Source of the DNA: Bradyrhizobium nivariense
GTDB taxonomy: Bacteria; Pseudomonadota; Alphaproteobacteria; Rhizobiales; Xanthobacteraceae
NCBI RefSeq assembly: GCF_029846715.1
Contig: NZ_JARVWW010000040.1
Location: 1 to 64,000, forward strand
Reading direction: 5' to 3'
Length of the DNA: 64,000 nt
Part shown: piece by piece, positions 1 to 9,238 of the stretch
How positions within the stretch are numbered: position 1 is the stretch's first letter
Layout of the letters: each line of letters begins with the position of its first letter
Position numbers and translations under genes: made by a program
The notes under the pieces: model-generated
What the model was told of the DNA's origin: nothing
What the model saw: only the letters and a program-made list of their open reading frames with translations
Database searches by the model: none

Positions 1-49
1 AGCGTAGCCGGCTGCGGTCGTAGCGACCGCGATTCTCCTTCGTCCACAT
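1..49 (-). CDS. IS5-family transposase, N-terminal fragment running off the left edge
   Basis: Read leftwards from an ATG at 49, the first 16 codons give MWTKENRGRYDRSRLR, an N-terminus I recognise from IS5-family transposases common in Bradyrhizobium and relatives. The rest lies outside the window. A GGAGCG ribosome-binding site precedes the ATG. The gene is in the same orientation as the acyl-CoA synthetase it interrupts. Only the start is visible, so activity cannot be judged. Confidence 0.75.
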   Translation of the reverse strand, partial: MWTKENRGRYDRSRLR

Positions 50-110
50 GGGCGCTCCTTCAAATCGGACCGCCACCCTTGAATCACAAATGATTCCGAT
101 GATTCAAGAT
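1..110. mobile_element. End of an IS5-family insertion sequence
   Basis: The transposase start at 49 and the sudden end of recognisable acyl-CoA synthetase sequence near 110 place an IS end here. A 9-bp inverted repeat, CTTGAATCA (78-86) and TGATTCAAG (100-108), lies at the junction. The exact outermost base cannot be fixed because the other end and its target duplication are outside the window. Confidence 0.6.
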
Positions 111-1523
111 GTTCCCGGACAGACACTGAGGCAGTGGCGAACGCCAAGCCGAACCGATGAAGGCGGCTGCCTCAGATGCGTCCATAGCTTCCGGAATGCC
201 GAAGAGTGGTACTATGCCTCGCGTCATCAGGCCGGCCGCGTACTCCTCCGGCAGGTTCTCAGGCAGTGAAGATACTATGGCGCCTGGCGCCTTGTTAGTC
301 TTCAGCGCTGTCTCGAACGCGCGTGAGATCGTCCAATAGGCGCTGGCGTCCGGGCATCGGTCGGGACGCGGAAAGTCGACCACCGCCATATTGAGATCGA
401 AGCCACCCGACACCATCGCGGTGAAGGTAGCCGTCAAGGCTGGCTCGTTGTTCCAGGTGAAGGTATTATAATCGAGCGGGTTGGCCACCGCCACCAACGG
501 CCCGAGCGTCGATTTCACATGCGCGCGGTGCTGGTCGGTCAGGCTTGGGAAATGCACAAGATGCCCTTCAGCGCTGTCGGCCATGATCGAGGCGTCGCCA
601 CCCGAGTAGCTCATCGAGGACAAGCGGTAGCCAGACAGAGGTCCGGTGACGTGCAAAAGTTTTAGGGCCTCGATGAAGGTGGGAATAGAATTGATGCGGG
701 CGATGCCAAGTCGCTTTAGGAAGGCGCCGGATGCGGCGTCGGCGCCGGCAAGCGAAGCTGTATGCGACACCGTCGCCTGCCGCGCCTGCTCGGAACGGCC
801 AACTTTCATCGCGATGATCGGCTTCTTCAACTCCCACGCCCGCGTCGCCAGTCTTTCGAAGCCGACCACAGAATCGAAGCCCTCGATGTGCAGGCCGAGC
901 GCGGTGACGCGATCGTCCTCGATCAGGCCAAGTGCTATTTCGGAAAGAGCGGTCTGGGCCTGGTTGCCCGCGGTCATCAGAAAAGCGATCGGCAAGCCAC
1001 GCTTCTGCATCGACATGCTGAGGGCGATGGCGGACGACTGTGTGATGATGGCGACGCCACGGCCGCCTTCGCCTAGCCTATTACCGCCATGCTGGTCGGG
1101 CCACAAGAGCGCGCCGTCAGCATAGTTGATCAGGCCATAGCAGTTCGGGCCGATGATCGGCATCTTGCCGGCCGCGGCGACGAGCTCGACCTGCAACCGC
1201 TCGCCATGCTCGTCATAGGCTTCGGTTTCGCGGAAGCCGGAAGCATAGCAGATGGCGCTGCCGGCACCACGTTCGGCCAGCTGCTTGATCACCTCAATGG
1301 TGAGGTGGCGGTTGACGCCGACCCAGGCAGCGTCAGGAGCATCGGGCAGTTCAGCCACCGAGCGGTAGGTCTTGCAGCCGGCAACCTCGTCCTTACTGGG
1401 ATGCACGGGCCAGATCTCGCCGGTAAAGCCCATCTTGATCGATTGTGCGACGACGGCTGCCGCCTGCCGGCCTCCAAATACGGCGATTGTTTTCGGACAC
1501 AGAAGTCGTTTCAGCCTACGCAT
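84..1523 (-). pseudogene. ADP-forming acyl-CoA synthetase, 3' end lost to an IS insertion
   Basis: The frame gives 479 residues: an N-terminal CoA-binding Rossmann domain (PKTIAVFGG near residue 11, IIGPNCYGLIN near 123), then succinyl-CoA-ligase-like domains (TQSSAIALSM, the SHTASLAG motif near 255). This matches the NDP-forming acetyl/acyl-CoA synthetase family, which normally runs to about 700 residues with a C-terminal ATP-grasp domain. Here the last dozen residues (GNILNHRNHL) are read out of the IS5-family end and the ATP-grasp domain is absent, so ADP-coupled thioester cleavage is probably lost. The start is the ATG at 1523 behind GGAG. Substrate unknown. Confidence 0.75.
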
Positions 1524-2067
1524 TGATCAAGCTCCAAGCGGACATAGGGCTGCGCCCCAAATAATCTCGTGCGGGATTTCCGTCGTGCTTTGCGGAGGCA
1601 CTTGACGGCGACGTCGCGCCAAACGCGTACCTTTGGCCGGTGGGACCACCGGGCCGCGTGGACTGGATCCAGCGAGAGCCCGCACGAGCTGACACGAGGT
1701 CACCATGCGTCCTGCCATCGGATAGACCTCCAGGCTGACATCCGACTCCCGAAGTGACGTCTCTTCTTGAGTTGGCCTGATCACAAGTGAGCCCCTAAAC
1801 TGGACGAGGAGATGATCGTCCGAATCGCGAACAATGTTTCTAACACGGTCAGAGTCAGATTCGAGCTGATGCCACCCTCTAACTGTCCTACAAGCGCGAG
1901 TAGCTTGCATCGTTGCTCAAACAGTGGGGCGCTTTGTCGGGCCATAAATCGGCCTACGTGCGGATGGTTTGCACCCTCGGTTCGTCGGCGACATTCAGCT
2001 GCGATCCCCACCAAGCAGAGAATCGCTTCAATGCGCTCAAGCCGCCTCGCGGGCCTAAGAAGGGTAA
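1524..2067. other. Intergenic stretch, no gene recognised
   Basis: Between the M20 amidohydrolase stop and the acyl-CoA synthetase start. Short open frames occur on both strands (the longest is about 127 codons on the minus strand at 1527-1910), but none shows a recognisable family, good start signal or plausible composition. I see no repeat or RNA element. It may hold the promoter of the leftward synthetase. Confidence 0.4.
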
Positions 2068-3237
2068 TCAGGCAGCCAGCAATGTCTCAACCAAACTCAC
2101 CCAATAGCCGATGCCATAAGGCAAAGCTTCATCGTTGAAATCATATGCCGGGTTGTGCACACCAGCGCTCGGTCCATTTCCAATGAAAATCATAGCGCCC
2201 GGCCGGGCCTCGAGCATATAGGCAAAGTCCTCGGCCCCCATACGCGGCTTGATGTTCTCGACCACGGAAGCGGACCCGACGAGACTGCGTGCCGCCCTGA
2301 TCGCCAGATTGGTCTCCTGGGTGTGGTTGAAGGTCACCGGGACGGACCGACGGTATTTAAACTCGATATCCGCGCCAAATCCGTGCGCTATGCCTTGGGC
2401 TGCTGCCATGATCTGGCGTTCGGCGAAGTCTCGCAGGTCAGGAACATGAGTTCTGACAGTGCCAGCCATTTCGACGTGATCGGCAATGATGTTGTAGGCG
2501 TTAGCGGCATTCAACTTGGTCACGGAGATTACGAGGGAATCGATTGGATTCGTGTTGCGCGAGACCAGAGTTTGCAGGCCGACGATGATCTGTGCCGCAA
2601 TCACGACTGGATCGATGGTCTCATGCGGCTTGGCCGCATGGCCGCCACGCCCCTTCACAACAATGTCAAAATCGTCCTGCGAGGCCATGATCGGCCCATC
2701 GCAAATGCTGAACGTGCCGACCTCGGTGCCCGGCGCGTTGTGCATCCCAAAGACTTTGGAAATGCTGAAACGGTCCATGATTCCTTCCCGGACCATTTTT
2801 AGGCCGCCAGAGGGAAGTTCGACTTCTTCCGCCGGCTGAAAAATCAGTGCGACGCAGCCCTTGAAATTGCGCGTCTTGGCGAGGTATTTCGCGGCGCCCA
2901 GCAACATAGCGGTATGACCATCGTGCCCGCACGCGTGCATTTTACCCGGCACTTTCGAGGACCACGGTTTGTTTGAGGCCTCTAGGATTGGCAGCGCATC
3001 CATGTCGGCTCTCAACCCGATTGTGGGACCGTCTCCCCCCTGCCCTTGAATCAATGCAACGATACCGGTTTCAGCTATGCCCGTTTCGATGTGATTGATG
3101 CCGAAGGAGGCCAGCTTCTCGGTCACGAACCTCGCCGTGTTATGTACCTGAAAGTCGAGCTCGGGATTCTCGTGAAGATAGCGGCGCCACGCGGTTACCT
3201 CACGCTGCAGATCGCGGAACTGTTCAACGCTATGCAT
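2068..3237 (-). CDS. M20-family amidohydrolase (HipO/N-acyl-amino-acid hydrolase type)
   Basis: A 389-residue zinc-dependent hydrolase of the M20D/hippurate hydrolase type. It would remove an acyl group from an N-acyl amino acid or peptide conjugate in the cytoplasm. Visible signatures in order are RADMDALPI, the metal-binding HACGHDGH (near residue 105), the catalytic PAEEV Glu pair (near 142), a dimerisation lid (GRGGHAAKPHETIDP) and C-terminal GAEDFAY. Length is normal for the family. A TTG at 3249 extends the frame, but the ATG at 3237 is the likelier start. The neighbouring peptidase and D-amino-acid genes suggest a shared catabolic role. The 390 bases to the next gene (3238-3629) show no other gene. 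Confidence 0.88.
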   Translation of the reverse strand: MHSVEQFRDLQREVTAWRRYLHENPELDFQVHNTARFVTEKLASFGINHIETGIAETGIVALIQGQGGDGPTIGLRADMDALPILEASNKPWSSKVPGKMHACGHDGHTAMLLGAAKYLAKTRNFKGCVALIFQPAEEVELPSGGLKMVREGIMDRFSISKVFGMHNAPGTEVGTFSICDGPIMASQDDFDIVVKGRGGHAAKPHETIDPVVIAAQIIVGLQTLVSRNTNPIDSLVISVTKLNAANAYNIIADHVEMAGTVRTHVPDLRDFAERQIMAAAQGIAHGFGADIEFKYRRSVPVTFNHTQETNLAIRAARSLVGSASVVENIKPRMGAEDFAYMLEARPGAMIFIGNGPSAGVHNPAYDFNDEALPYGIGYWVSLVETLLAA

Positions 3238-3629
3238 GTCTGACCTCAACTTACGAATTCATTTCGATACGGCACCAGTAATGTGCGGCGGAGTACCCTG
3301 CACCACTCCTCGAGCGGTCCCGAGCACTTTCTGCTGCAGTCGCTCGCATTCTGACTTTTTTGGAATGGAGAACGCGGCAAGTGAAAATGTAGAAATGTCA
3401 TGGCTGGACGTCGCATCTATTCGGCGCGAACCGTGTCGGCTTCTGCACTCTCGTCGTGAACGCCAACTTGCCACGAATACTCAGCATTCGCCGCCGGATT
3501 GCTGATATTCGACGCTCTCATGTGGCCATTGGGGTACAGGCCTATCACACGAATAGGACGTCATGGCCGCTTGAGGCTTACGGCGAGAGCTCTGCATGCT
3601 CTTCCTTCCGCTGCGGGCTTTCTGTCTCT

Positions 3630-4853
3630 TTATTTGGCGACCACCGGTATGGTTCGAGAAGCACGAGAAGTGAGCAATTGCGAGCCAGCTTCGGTCACGA
3701 CGACGACCTCTTCATGTAGCATCAGCTTCGGTGATCCGTCGAAATACGAAGGATAGGAGGTGCTTGGCTCAATATTAATGATCATGCCTGGCTTTAGTAT
3801 CGTCTTATCGTCCGGTTGAACCGAAGGTAGCTCCGGCATCCATAAACCCATGGAGTGCCCCATTCGCCCGATGTTCGTGGCTTTACCGCGATTGTTTGAG
3901 CCATTTAGTACGGCTGACATTGCGCTCCAGACATCACAGATCGGAATGCCAGGTTTAGCGGCGGCAATTCCCGCTTCGGTGGCATCCCAAACGACTTGAT
4001 AGGCATCCTGGGTGTGCGGATCAGGTGCACCGAACGCAAAGTGTCGGTCGAAGTCGCTCCAATAAAAGTCGAATAGACAGCCCGCATCAATAAACAGCAG
4101 GTCTCCATCCGACAGAAATTTGTCGCTTGGGACGCCGTAGGGCCGCGTATAGCCACCACGGCCAGAAACACCCACGATCTTGCTCGTCTTCTCGACACCG
4201 CGACTGAAGCATTCGGCCTCGAACAAGCGACACACCTCTCGTTCCGTCATACCCAGACGCAGCTTTGGTGTCAGATTCTCAAATGCCTCTGAAACAAGCC
4301 CGCATACAGTTCGAATTCGGTCGACCTCTAATGGAGACTTGATCATTCGCAATGGAGTGAAAATCGGATCCGATGCATCGACAAACGTCCGAGGTTTGAT
4401 GGCATCCGCAACGCGCAAGAAATCTCCCGCAGGGAAGCCAAGCCTACTCTCCGCGCCAAGCTCTACGCCGATTCTGGCGTGCTCTGGCAATAGTTCGCGC
4501 AACGCTCCGGCAAGTGCTGATACACCCTCATCCTTCGGATTCGGACTAGGCCAGCTCCGGCAATTTTTTACCCAGGTTGTCTCTCTATAAAACTGGTCGA
4601 TTCCCTCGGGAACGATCGCAACAGCTTCACCAGACGAAAGAATAAGAAGAAATCGCGGCCGAGTCGTCTGCTGCGGGGTCGTGCTAGGCTCACCAACGAA
4701 ATATCGCAAGTTGTGTTCGGCCGTCACCAGAAGCGCGTCTATAGTATGCTCTTTTATCAAACGCCGCGCTCGCTCGACCCGGGCTTCGTATTCGATCCGG
4801 GGAAACGGATCGTACGGAATTGTCCTAATCGAACCAAAACCAATAGCGTTCAT
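3630..4853 (-). CDS. M24-family metallopeptidase (Xaa-Pro dipeptidase/creatinase-like)
   Basis: A 407-residue pita-bread-fold enzyme. The N-terminal creatinase domain (residues about 15-165) precedes the M24 catalytic domain. All five metal ligands are visible: Asp in FIDAG, Asp in SDFDRHF, His in MGHSMGL, Glu in INIEPS and Glu in LHEEVVVV. The family includes prolidases, creatinase and ectoine hydrolase (DoeA); from sequence alone I cannot choose, and ectoine hydrolase-like or dipeptidase are both possible. The start is the ATG at 4853. It reads leftwards after the D-aminoacyl-tRNA deacylase (85-base gap) and may be co-transcribed with it and the M20 enzyme. Confidence 0.87.
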   Translation of the reverse strand: MNAIGFGSIRTIPYDPFPRIEYEARVERARRLIKEHTIDALLVTAEHNLRYFVGEPSTTPQQTTRPRFLLILSSGEAVAIVPEGIDQFYRETTWVKNCRSWPSPNPKDEGVSALAGALRELLPEHARIGVELGAESRLGFPAGDFLRVADAIKPRTFVDASDPIFTPLRMIKSPLEVDRIRTVCGLVSEAFENLTPKLRLGMTEREVCRLFEAECFSRGVEKTSKIVGVSGRGGYTRPYGVPSDKFLSDGDLLFIDAGCLFDFYWSDFDRHFAFGAPDPHTQDAYQVVWDATEAGIAAAKPGIPICDVWSAMSAVLNGSNNRGKATNIGRMGHSMGLWMPELPSVQPDDKTILKPGMIINIEPSTSYPSYFDGSPKLMLHEEVVVVTEAGSQLLTSRASRTIPVVAK

Positions 4854-4938
4854 CGCTTTTCTCCAGAGAAATACGTCAAGCGCTGGACGACCGATAGTTT
4901 ACATGCCGGTCCGACAGCACATGACAGCTTTCGCGGGC

Positions 4939-5874
4939 TCATTCGATATCCTTGGAAAGAGCCGCCCGCAGTTTCTTGTGCGAAAGCATCGGGACGCCGA
5001 GTTCCTCTGCAAGCAGTCGAGCAACACCTTTGAAAGGAGCCTTCAGCTTATCGTGGTACACGATGCTTTGAATCCCACCCACGATCGAATGCACGCAAGC
5101 TCTTAGATCGACCAAACGACTTTCCTGGTCATAGCCGCCCGACACTAGCCAATGGTTCGGCAGGACGTGACTTGCTGCTATCGGGGGTTCGTCGCGTGAC
5201 TGCAATATGGCGTTCGTAAAGCTCGGTTCGAAGTGAACGCCACCGATGCAAAGGACGGAGTTTACCGATTCGTCCATGCGATCGAACGTTCGCAATAGCG
5301 CTCGCGCCAGCACCCGAGCGGCAAGAGAATTAGTCCAATCTGCTGGCGAGCTTCCGATCTCGATATCGATTGCAGAAGGCCGCAAGTCAGCGAGACGGGT
5401 ACCAGTATCACCAGCCTTGACGCCCGACCAATGAGTCGCTTCCAGGTAAGTGCGAAAGCCGTCAAGATCAGACGTGACGCGCTCGGCTTCGATGGCTAGA
5501 AGAAGGCCCCGAGTAATCCGGGGGTCGACTGCGCTGAAAGTTCCCGACTCCAGGTCGCCGGTCGTTTGAACCGAGAAGATTGCGTTTGGTGCATTGGCAC
5601 CCTCGTGCCAATTCACGATTCCAATAACGTTGGCGTCACCGAAGCGTTCATTCAAGATTGGCGCGTAGCGCCCATAGTCGTTACTCACGACCTCGTTAGT
5701 GGGCACGATCGAAATCCTGGCGCCATGCAAGCCAGGCACCTCGAGTACGGAGTGCCCATCGAGCTCTAAACCCGTTCGAACAAGGGTGCATTCAGTCTTA
5801 AGGGCATCCAGAACGTGACCCGCGACCGGATCCCTTTCGTGATCGACGCAGAAGACGAAGACGGCATGTCTCAC
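4939..5874 (-). CDS. D-aminoacyl-tRNA deacylase, archaeal/plant GEK1-DTD2 type
   Basis: A 311-residue protein. Features of the GEK1/DTD2 deacylase family (PF04414) are visible: NWHEGANAPNAIFSVQTTGD near residue 87, the signature IGGVHFEPSFTNAIL near 208 followed by SHVLPNHWLVS, and a C-terminal FKGVARLLAEELGVP segment. The family hydrolyses D-amino acids (and aldehyde-modified amino acids) from mischarged tRNA. It is known chiefly from archaea and plants; most bacteria use the unrelated DTD1. The start is a GTG at 5874 behind GGAG; no ATG lies nearby. The canonical GGGHYAP-like motif is altered to GGVHFEP, so activity is inferred. Its place beside D-amino-acid genes supports a protective role. 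Confidence 0.7.
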   Translation of the reverse strand: MRHAVFVFCVDHERDPVAGHVLDALKTECTLVRTGLELDGHSVLEVPGLHGARISIVPTNEVVSNDYGRYAPILNERFGDANVIGIVNWHEGANAPNAIFSVQTTGDLESGTFSAVDPRITRGLLLAIEAERVTSDLDGFRTYLEATHWSGVKAGDTGTRLADLRPSAIDIEIGSSPADWTNSLAARVLARALLRTFDRMDESVNSVLCIGGVHFEPSFTNAILQSRDEPPIAASHVLPNHWLVSGGYDQESRLVDLRACVHSIVGGIQSIVYHDKLKAPFKGVARLLAEELGVPMLSHKKLRAALSKDIE

Positions 5875-6640
5875 CGCGATTCTCCATCGAGTTCAACGCA
5901 GATCGAGAGCGTACGACATCTATCCTCAACTCGGCGCCCGCATCTTTTGGGCTTCGTATGAAAACCGCATGCCGTTTGAGCTGAGATCCGGGTTCGTAAG
6001 GCGCGACTAGGTGCTTGAGAGCCGATCACCCCCAGGCCGAACAGACTCAAAATAGCGCCACGCGCGAGCTGAGTCTTGTGATCGGCTGGCCTCTTTGGCG
6101 GAGCAGCGACGGGAAATCGCACAACCTGGAGATCGCCGGAGTTGATCGCCGAACTAGCAGAGAACCTCAGCTCGTTGCGCGCCAAGCAAGAATCAATTCT
6201 ACCGCCAGACGCGAGAAACGTCGACACCAGAACGCTGCAGACCCCTCCGTCGAGCAGAGCAAGCGAGTCAGGGGGGCAGACGTCCATTTTGACTCGACGT
6301 TGAAAGAGATGCATGCCGCGCACAGCTTTTGGAGAGTCCTACATCACCTTGTATTTATTAGAGCTGCTCCACGCTCACATTGTGCGTTTTTTTGTTAAGA
6401 TCGCAGTATTGCTGCGTTCTGCAGCAGCACCTTGTTCAAAACCGGTGAGACATCCAGCGAATACGATGGTCACATGCTAGGCCACCACAGCGATCTTAGC
6501 GGCAACCAGCTGGTGATCGGACGGTTGGCCCAGTGCAACATTATCGATCATCGCTTACACCGCCGATTTTCGAGCTTCAACGATGCGTCATGGCTTGACA
6601 TGTAGTGAGTACGTCTGAGACTGTTATCGTGTCTGACGAT
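5875..6640. other. Divergent intergenic region, no gene recognised
   Basis: Lies between the leftward deacylase/peptidase genes and the rightward riboswitch-controlled oxidoreductase. A 150-codon minus-strand frame at 5871-6323 has no recognisable family and low-complexity composition, so I do not call it. The AT-rich patch around 6345-6415 includes a run of T at 6387-6394. Promoters for both divergent units should lie here, but I cannot assign exact -35/-10 boxes. Confidence 0.4.
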
Positions 6641-6830
6641 GGTGTGCGGGAGAGTGTGATGAGCCGACAGGCGCATCGCCGCCGACGGAGCAACCCCCCA
6701 AGGAAACTCTCAGGCCCAGGACCGCACACCGAGGACGATCTGGAGAGAGGTGCCAGTCGGCACCCACCGAAGGGGACCGTTATCCACTAGGATTGCGGAG
6801 AAAGCTCTCAGGTGCACGGACAGATTTGGG
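6641..6830 (+). promoter_or_regulatory. Tandem glycine riboswitch (two aptamers)
   Basis: Aptamer 1 spans 6641-6730: a perfect 9-bp P1 (GGTGTGCGG 6641-6649 with CCGCACACC 6722-6730), then GGGAGAG, the CGCCGACGGAGCAACCCCC core and the hallmark GAAACTCTCAGGC. Aptamer 2 spans about 6731-6830: ATCTG (6738-6742) pairs with CAGAT (6821-6825), with GGAGAGAG, CACCGAAGGGG and AGCTCTCAGGT followed by the conserved GGACAGA. This is the classical cooperative glycine aptamer pair. A small hairpin, ATGGC-GAAA-GCCAT with a GTG/CAC extension (6837-6858), lies between it and the start codon at 6889 and may be the expression platform. It controls the downstream DadA-like oxidoreductase; the switch direction cannot be read from sequence. 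Confidence 0.92.
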
Positions 6831-6888
6831 GACGGAGTGATGGCGAAAGCCATTTCACCGTTCATTCATCCCTGTCTTGGAGCATACG

Positions 6889-8136
6889 ATGAGCACGATC
6901 ATCATTATCGGATCCGGTATCACTGGCGTTACAACAGCCTATGCCTTGGCCTGCCGCGGCTATTCGGTCACTGTCTTTGACCGCCAGCGTTATCCCGCGA
7001 TGGACACTTCGTTTGCCAATGGCGGTCAATTATCGGCAAGCAATGCTGAAGTCTGGAATAACGCCGCAACGATCGTAAAAGGCTTGAGGTGGATGCTGCG
7101 CAAGGACGCACCATTGCTGCTGAACCCAAGCCCCAGTTTTCACAAATATACTTGGCTGGCAGAGTTCGCAGGCCAGATCCGGCATTACCGTCGCAATACG
7201 ATCGAAACGACAAAGCTGGCGATAGCAGCGCGGCAACATCTGTTTGACCTTGCCGATCGGGAGAGCATCGCTTTCGACTTGGAGCGGCGAGGAATATTAC
7301 ACGTTTATTCGAGTAAGACCGACTTCGATGCGGCTTCTCGCGTGAATCAGTTGCTGCTGCAGGGCGGATTGGATCGTCGCCCCGTGACGCCCTCAGAAAT
7401 GCTCGCGATAGAGCCAGCGCTGCGTGACCAGTATTACGGCGGTTTCTTTACCCCGTCTGATTCAACAGGCGACATTCACAAGTTCACGCGTGGTCTTGCT
7501 GCGGCTTGCGAGCGACGGGGCGTGCGCTTCGTCTTTGGTGCAGAGATCCTCGGCATGCAAGCCGATCGAGACGGTGTGGTCGTACGCTGGGAAGAAGGCC
7601 CTCTGAGGGAGGAACTTAAAGCTGAAAGAGCAGTGGTCTGCGCTGGGGTCGGCAGCCGCCGCATTGCTTCAATGCTGGGGGACAAGATAAACATTTATCC
7701 CGTCAAGGGATACTCCATCACGGTCGAGTTAGGCGACGAAACGAGCCAAAAGGCTGCGCCACGTGTCAGCCTGCTCGACGAGGCCACCAAGATCGTGACC
7801 AGCCGGTTAGGAGAAGATCGCTTCCGCGTCGCGGGGACCGCCGAGTTCAACGGCGAGAACCGCGACATCCGCTGGGACCGAATTAAGCCTCTGGTGCGCT
7901 GGGTAGAGCGATCGTTTCCGGATGTGTCCACCGCACAAGTGGTGCCATGGGCAGGCTTGCGTCCTATGACACCCAGCATGATGCCGAGGGTCGGCCGAGG
8001 TAAAAGGCCGAATATCTTCTACAACACCGGTCATGGTCACCTCGGCTGGACACTATCCGCTGTCACAGCTGAGATGGTCGCAGACGTCATTGCAACCGAT
8101 GATAGTAAAACTCGGCTGAGCCGGTCCGTGGCCTGA
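6889..8136 (+). CDS. FAD-dependent D-amino-acid dehydrogenase/glycine oxidase-like protein (DadA family)
   Basis: A 415-residue DAO-superfamily flavoenzyme. The N-terminus STIIIIGSGITGVTTAYAL is a Rossmann FAD site (GxGxxG), followed by the FANGGQLSASNAE motif typical of DadA near residue 43. The C-terminal PVKGYSITVE and the final FYNTGHGHLGWTLS are the usual FAD-contacting segments. The family oxidises D-alanine and other D-amino acids to 2-oxoacids and ammonia, passing electrons to the respiratory chain. The upstream glycine riboswitch makes glycine or a glycine-related imino/amino acid a plausible substrate. The ATG at 6889 (behind TTGGAG) is preferred over an in-frame TTG at 6877. Confidence 0.88.
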   Translation: MSTIIIIGSGITGVTTAYALACRGYSVTVFDRQRYPAMDTSFANGGQLSASNAEVWNNAATIVKGLRWMLRKDAPLLLNPSPSFHKYTWLAEFAGQIRHYRRNTIETTKLAIAARQHLFDLADRESIAFDLERRGILHVYSSKTDFDAASRVNQLLLQGGLDRRPVTPSEMLAIEPALRDQYYGGFFTPSDSTGDIHKFTRGLAAACERRGVRFVFGAEILGMQADRDGVVVRWEEGPLREELKAERAVVCAGVGSRRIASMLGDKINIYPVKGYSITVELGDETSQKAAPRVSLLDEATKIVTSRLGEDRFRVAGTAEFNGENRDIRWDRIKPLVRWVERSFPDVSTAQVVPWAGLRPMTPSMMPRVGRGKRPNIFYNTGHGHLGWTLSAVTAEMVADVIATDDSKTRLSRSVA

Positions 8137-8171
8137 TAGGCGTTTAGCCTTATTCAGTTCCGCAAAACCAT

Positions 8172-8198
8172 GCTCCCGGCGGCATCAAAGCCGGGGGC
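8172..8198 (+). terminator. Hairpin after the DadA-like gene, possible terminator
   Basis: GCTCCCGGC (8172-8180) pairs with GCCGGGGGC (8190-8198), a 9-bp stem with one G-T wobble and a 9-base loop, 36 bases after the stop codon. No T-run follows, so it may act with Rho or stabilise the mRNA 3' end. The following sequence to 8761 contains no gene I can support. Confidence 0.4.
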
Positions 8199-8761
8199 AT
8201 ATCGCTTGACTGCGCCACAGCGGGATCTTGCAGTCTTATCCTACGAACACGTTACCCTCACCGGCTTACGACCCGAGAAATGAATTGCTCAGACGAAGCC
8301 CTCGATGAGCCACTTGGCGCCGTCGCCTTCAACAGCCTCCATCTGACGCAATCATCATCCGTATAACCGTTTACGGATTGATGCCAGGCAAGAGAGTTGC
8401 GGATCTCTGGATGACCGAGCAGAAAAATATCTCCAGCCAACGAACTCGTCGTCATCGACAACGAGGTCCATGACACTCGAGGGCCGACGTCATACCGGCA
8501 CCGAACGCCAGCGGGTCGACGGCAACTTTTCTATTTCGCGGCTCCCAAGCTGTGATCTTCGCGGTGTGTCTGAGTAGCAGGAGCGAGGCCTTTCAAAGAT
8601 CATTTTGCAAGTCACGAGCGCATATTTGTTGAAATTGCAGATGGATCGACGATACTGGCGTCTTAATGATGTTTTTCGATGAGTTTTTCCCCTCTAGGAG
8701 AGGTTTTTCTGCGTCAGAACGGGACTCTTCGCAGACTTTCTTCTCAAGCCCGGAGCCGGTT

Positions 8762-9238
8762 ATGCAATACGACCGAATCGACGCTCACATCCTCGAGATT
8801 GTGCAAAAGAATAACCGTTTGACATCCGAGGCGATTGGCGAACTGGCCGGGCTTTCTGCTACCGCGTGTCAACGCAGACTAAAGAGGCTTCGCTCGGACG
8901 GCATCATCGAGGCCGACGTTTCCATCGTCTCGGCGAAGGCGGTAGGACGACCTATTCAGATGCTTGTGCTGGTGACCTTGGAGCGCGAGCGCTCGGACAT
9001 AATTGACAGATTCAAAAAGGCTATCAAATCGTCAGTTGAAGTCGTCAATGGGTTTTACGTTACAGGCGATGCTGATTTTGTCTTGTACATTACCGCACGC
9101 ACCATGGACGACTATGAGCAGTTCACCCGGCGATTCTTCCGTGAGAACCCTGATATCAAAGGCTTCAAGACGATGGTGGTAATGGACCGGGTAAAAGCCG
9201 GCTTTGCTATTCCAATCGAGGCTCCATCCGAGGATTGA
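8762..9238 (+). CDS. Lrp/AsnC-family transcriptional regulator
   Basis: A 158-residue regulator. The N-terminal winged helix-turn-helix begins MQYDRIDAHILEIVQKNNRLTSEAIGELAGLSATACQRRLKRL. The C-terminal RAM/AsnC ligand-binding domain includes VNGFYVTGDADFVLYI and a closing segment ending near SED. Lrp-family proteins sense amino acids and often control amino-acid catabolic genes. An in-frame ATG at 8666 would add 32 residues unlike the family, so the ATG at 8762 is chosen. Likely targets are the neighbouring DadA-like, MFS and alanine dehydrogenase genes (inference from position). Confidence 0.88.
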   Translation: MQYDRIDAHILEIVQKNNRLTSEAIGELAGLSATACQRRLKRLRSDGIIEADVSIVSAKAVGRPIQMLVLVTLERERSDIIDRFKKAIKSSVEVVNGFYVTGDADFVLYITARTMDDYEQFTRRFFRENPDIKGFKTMVVMDRVKAGFAIPIEAPSED

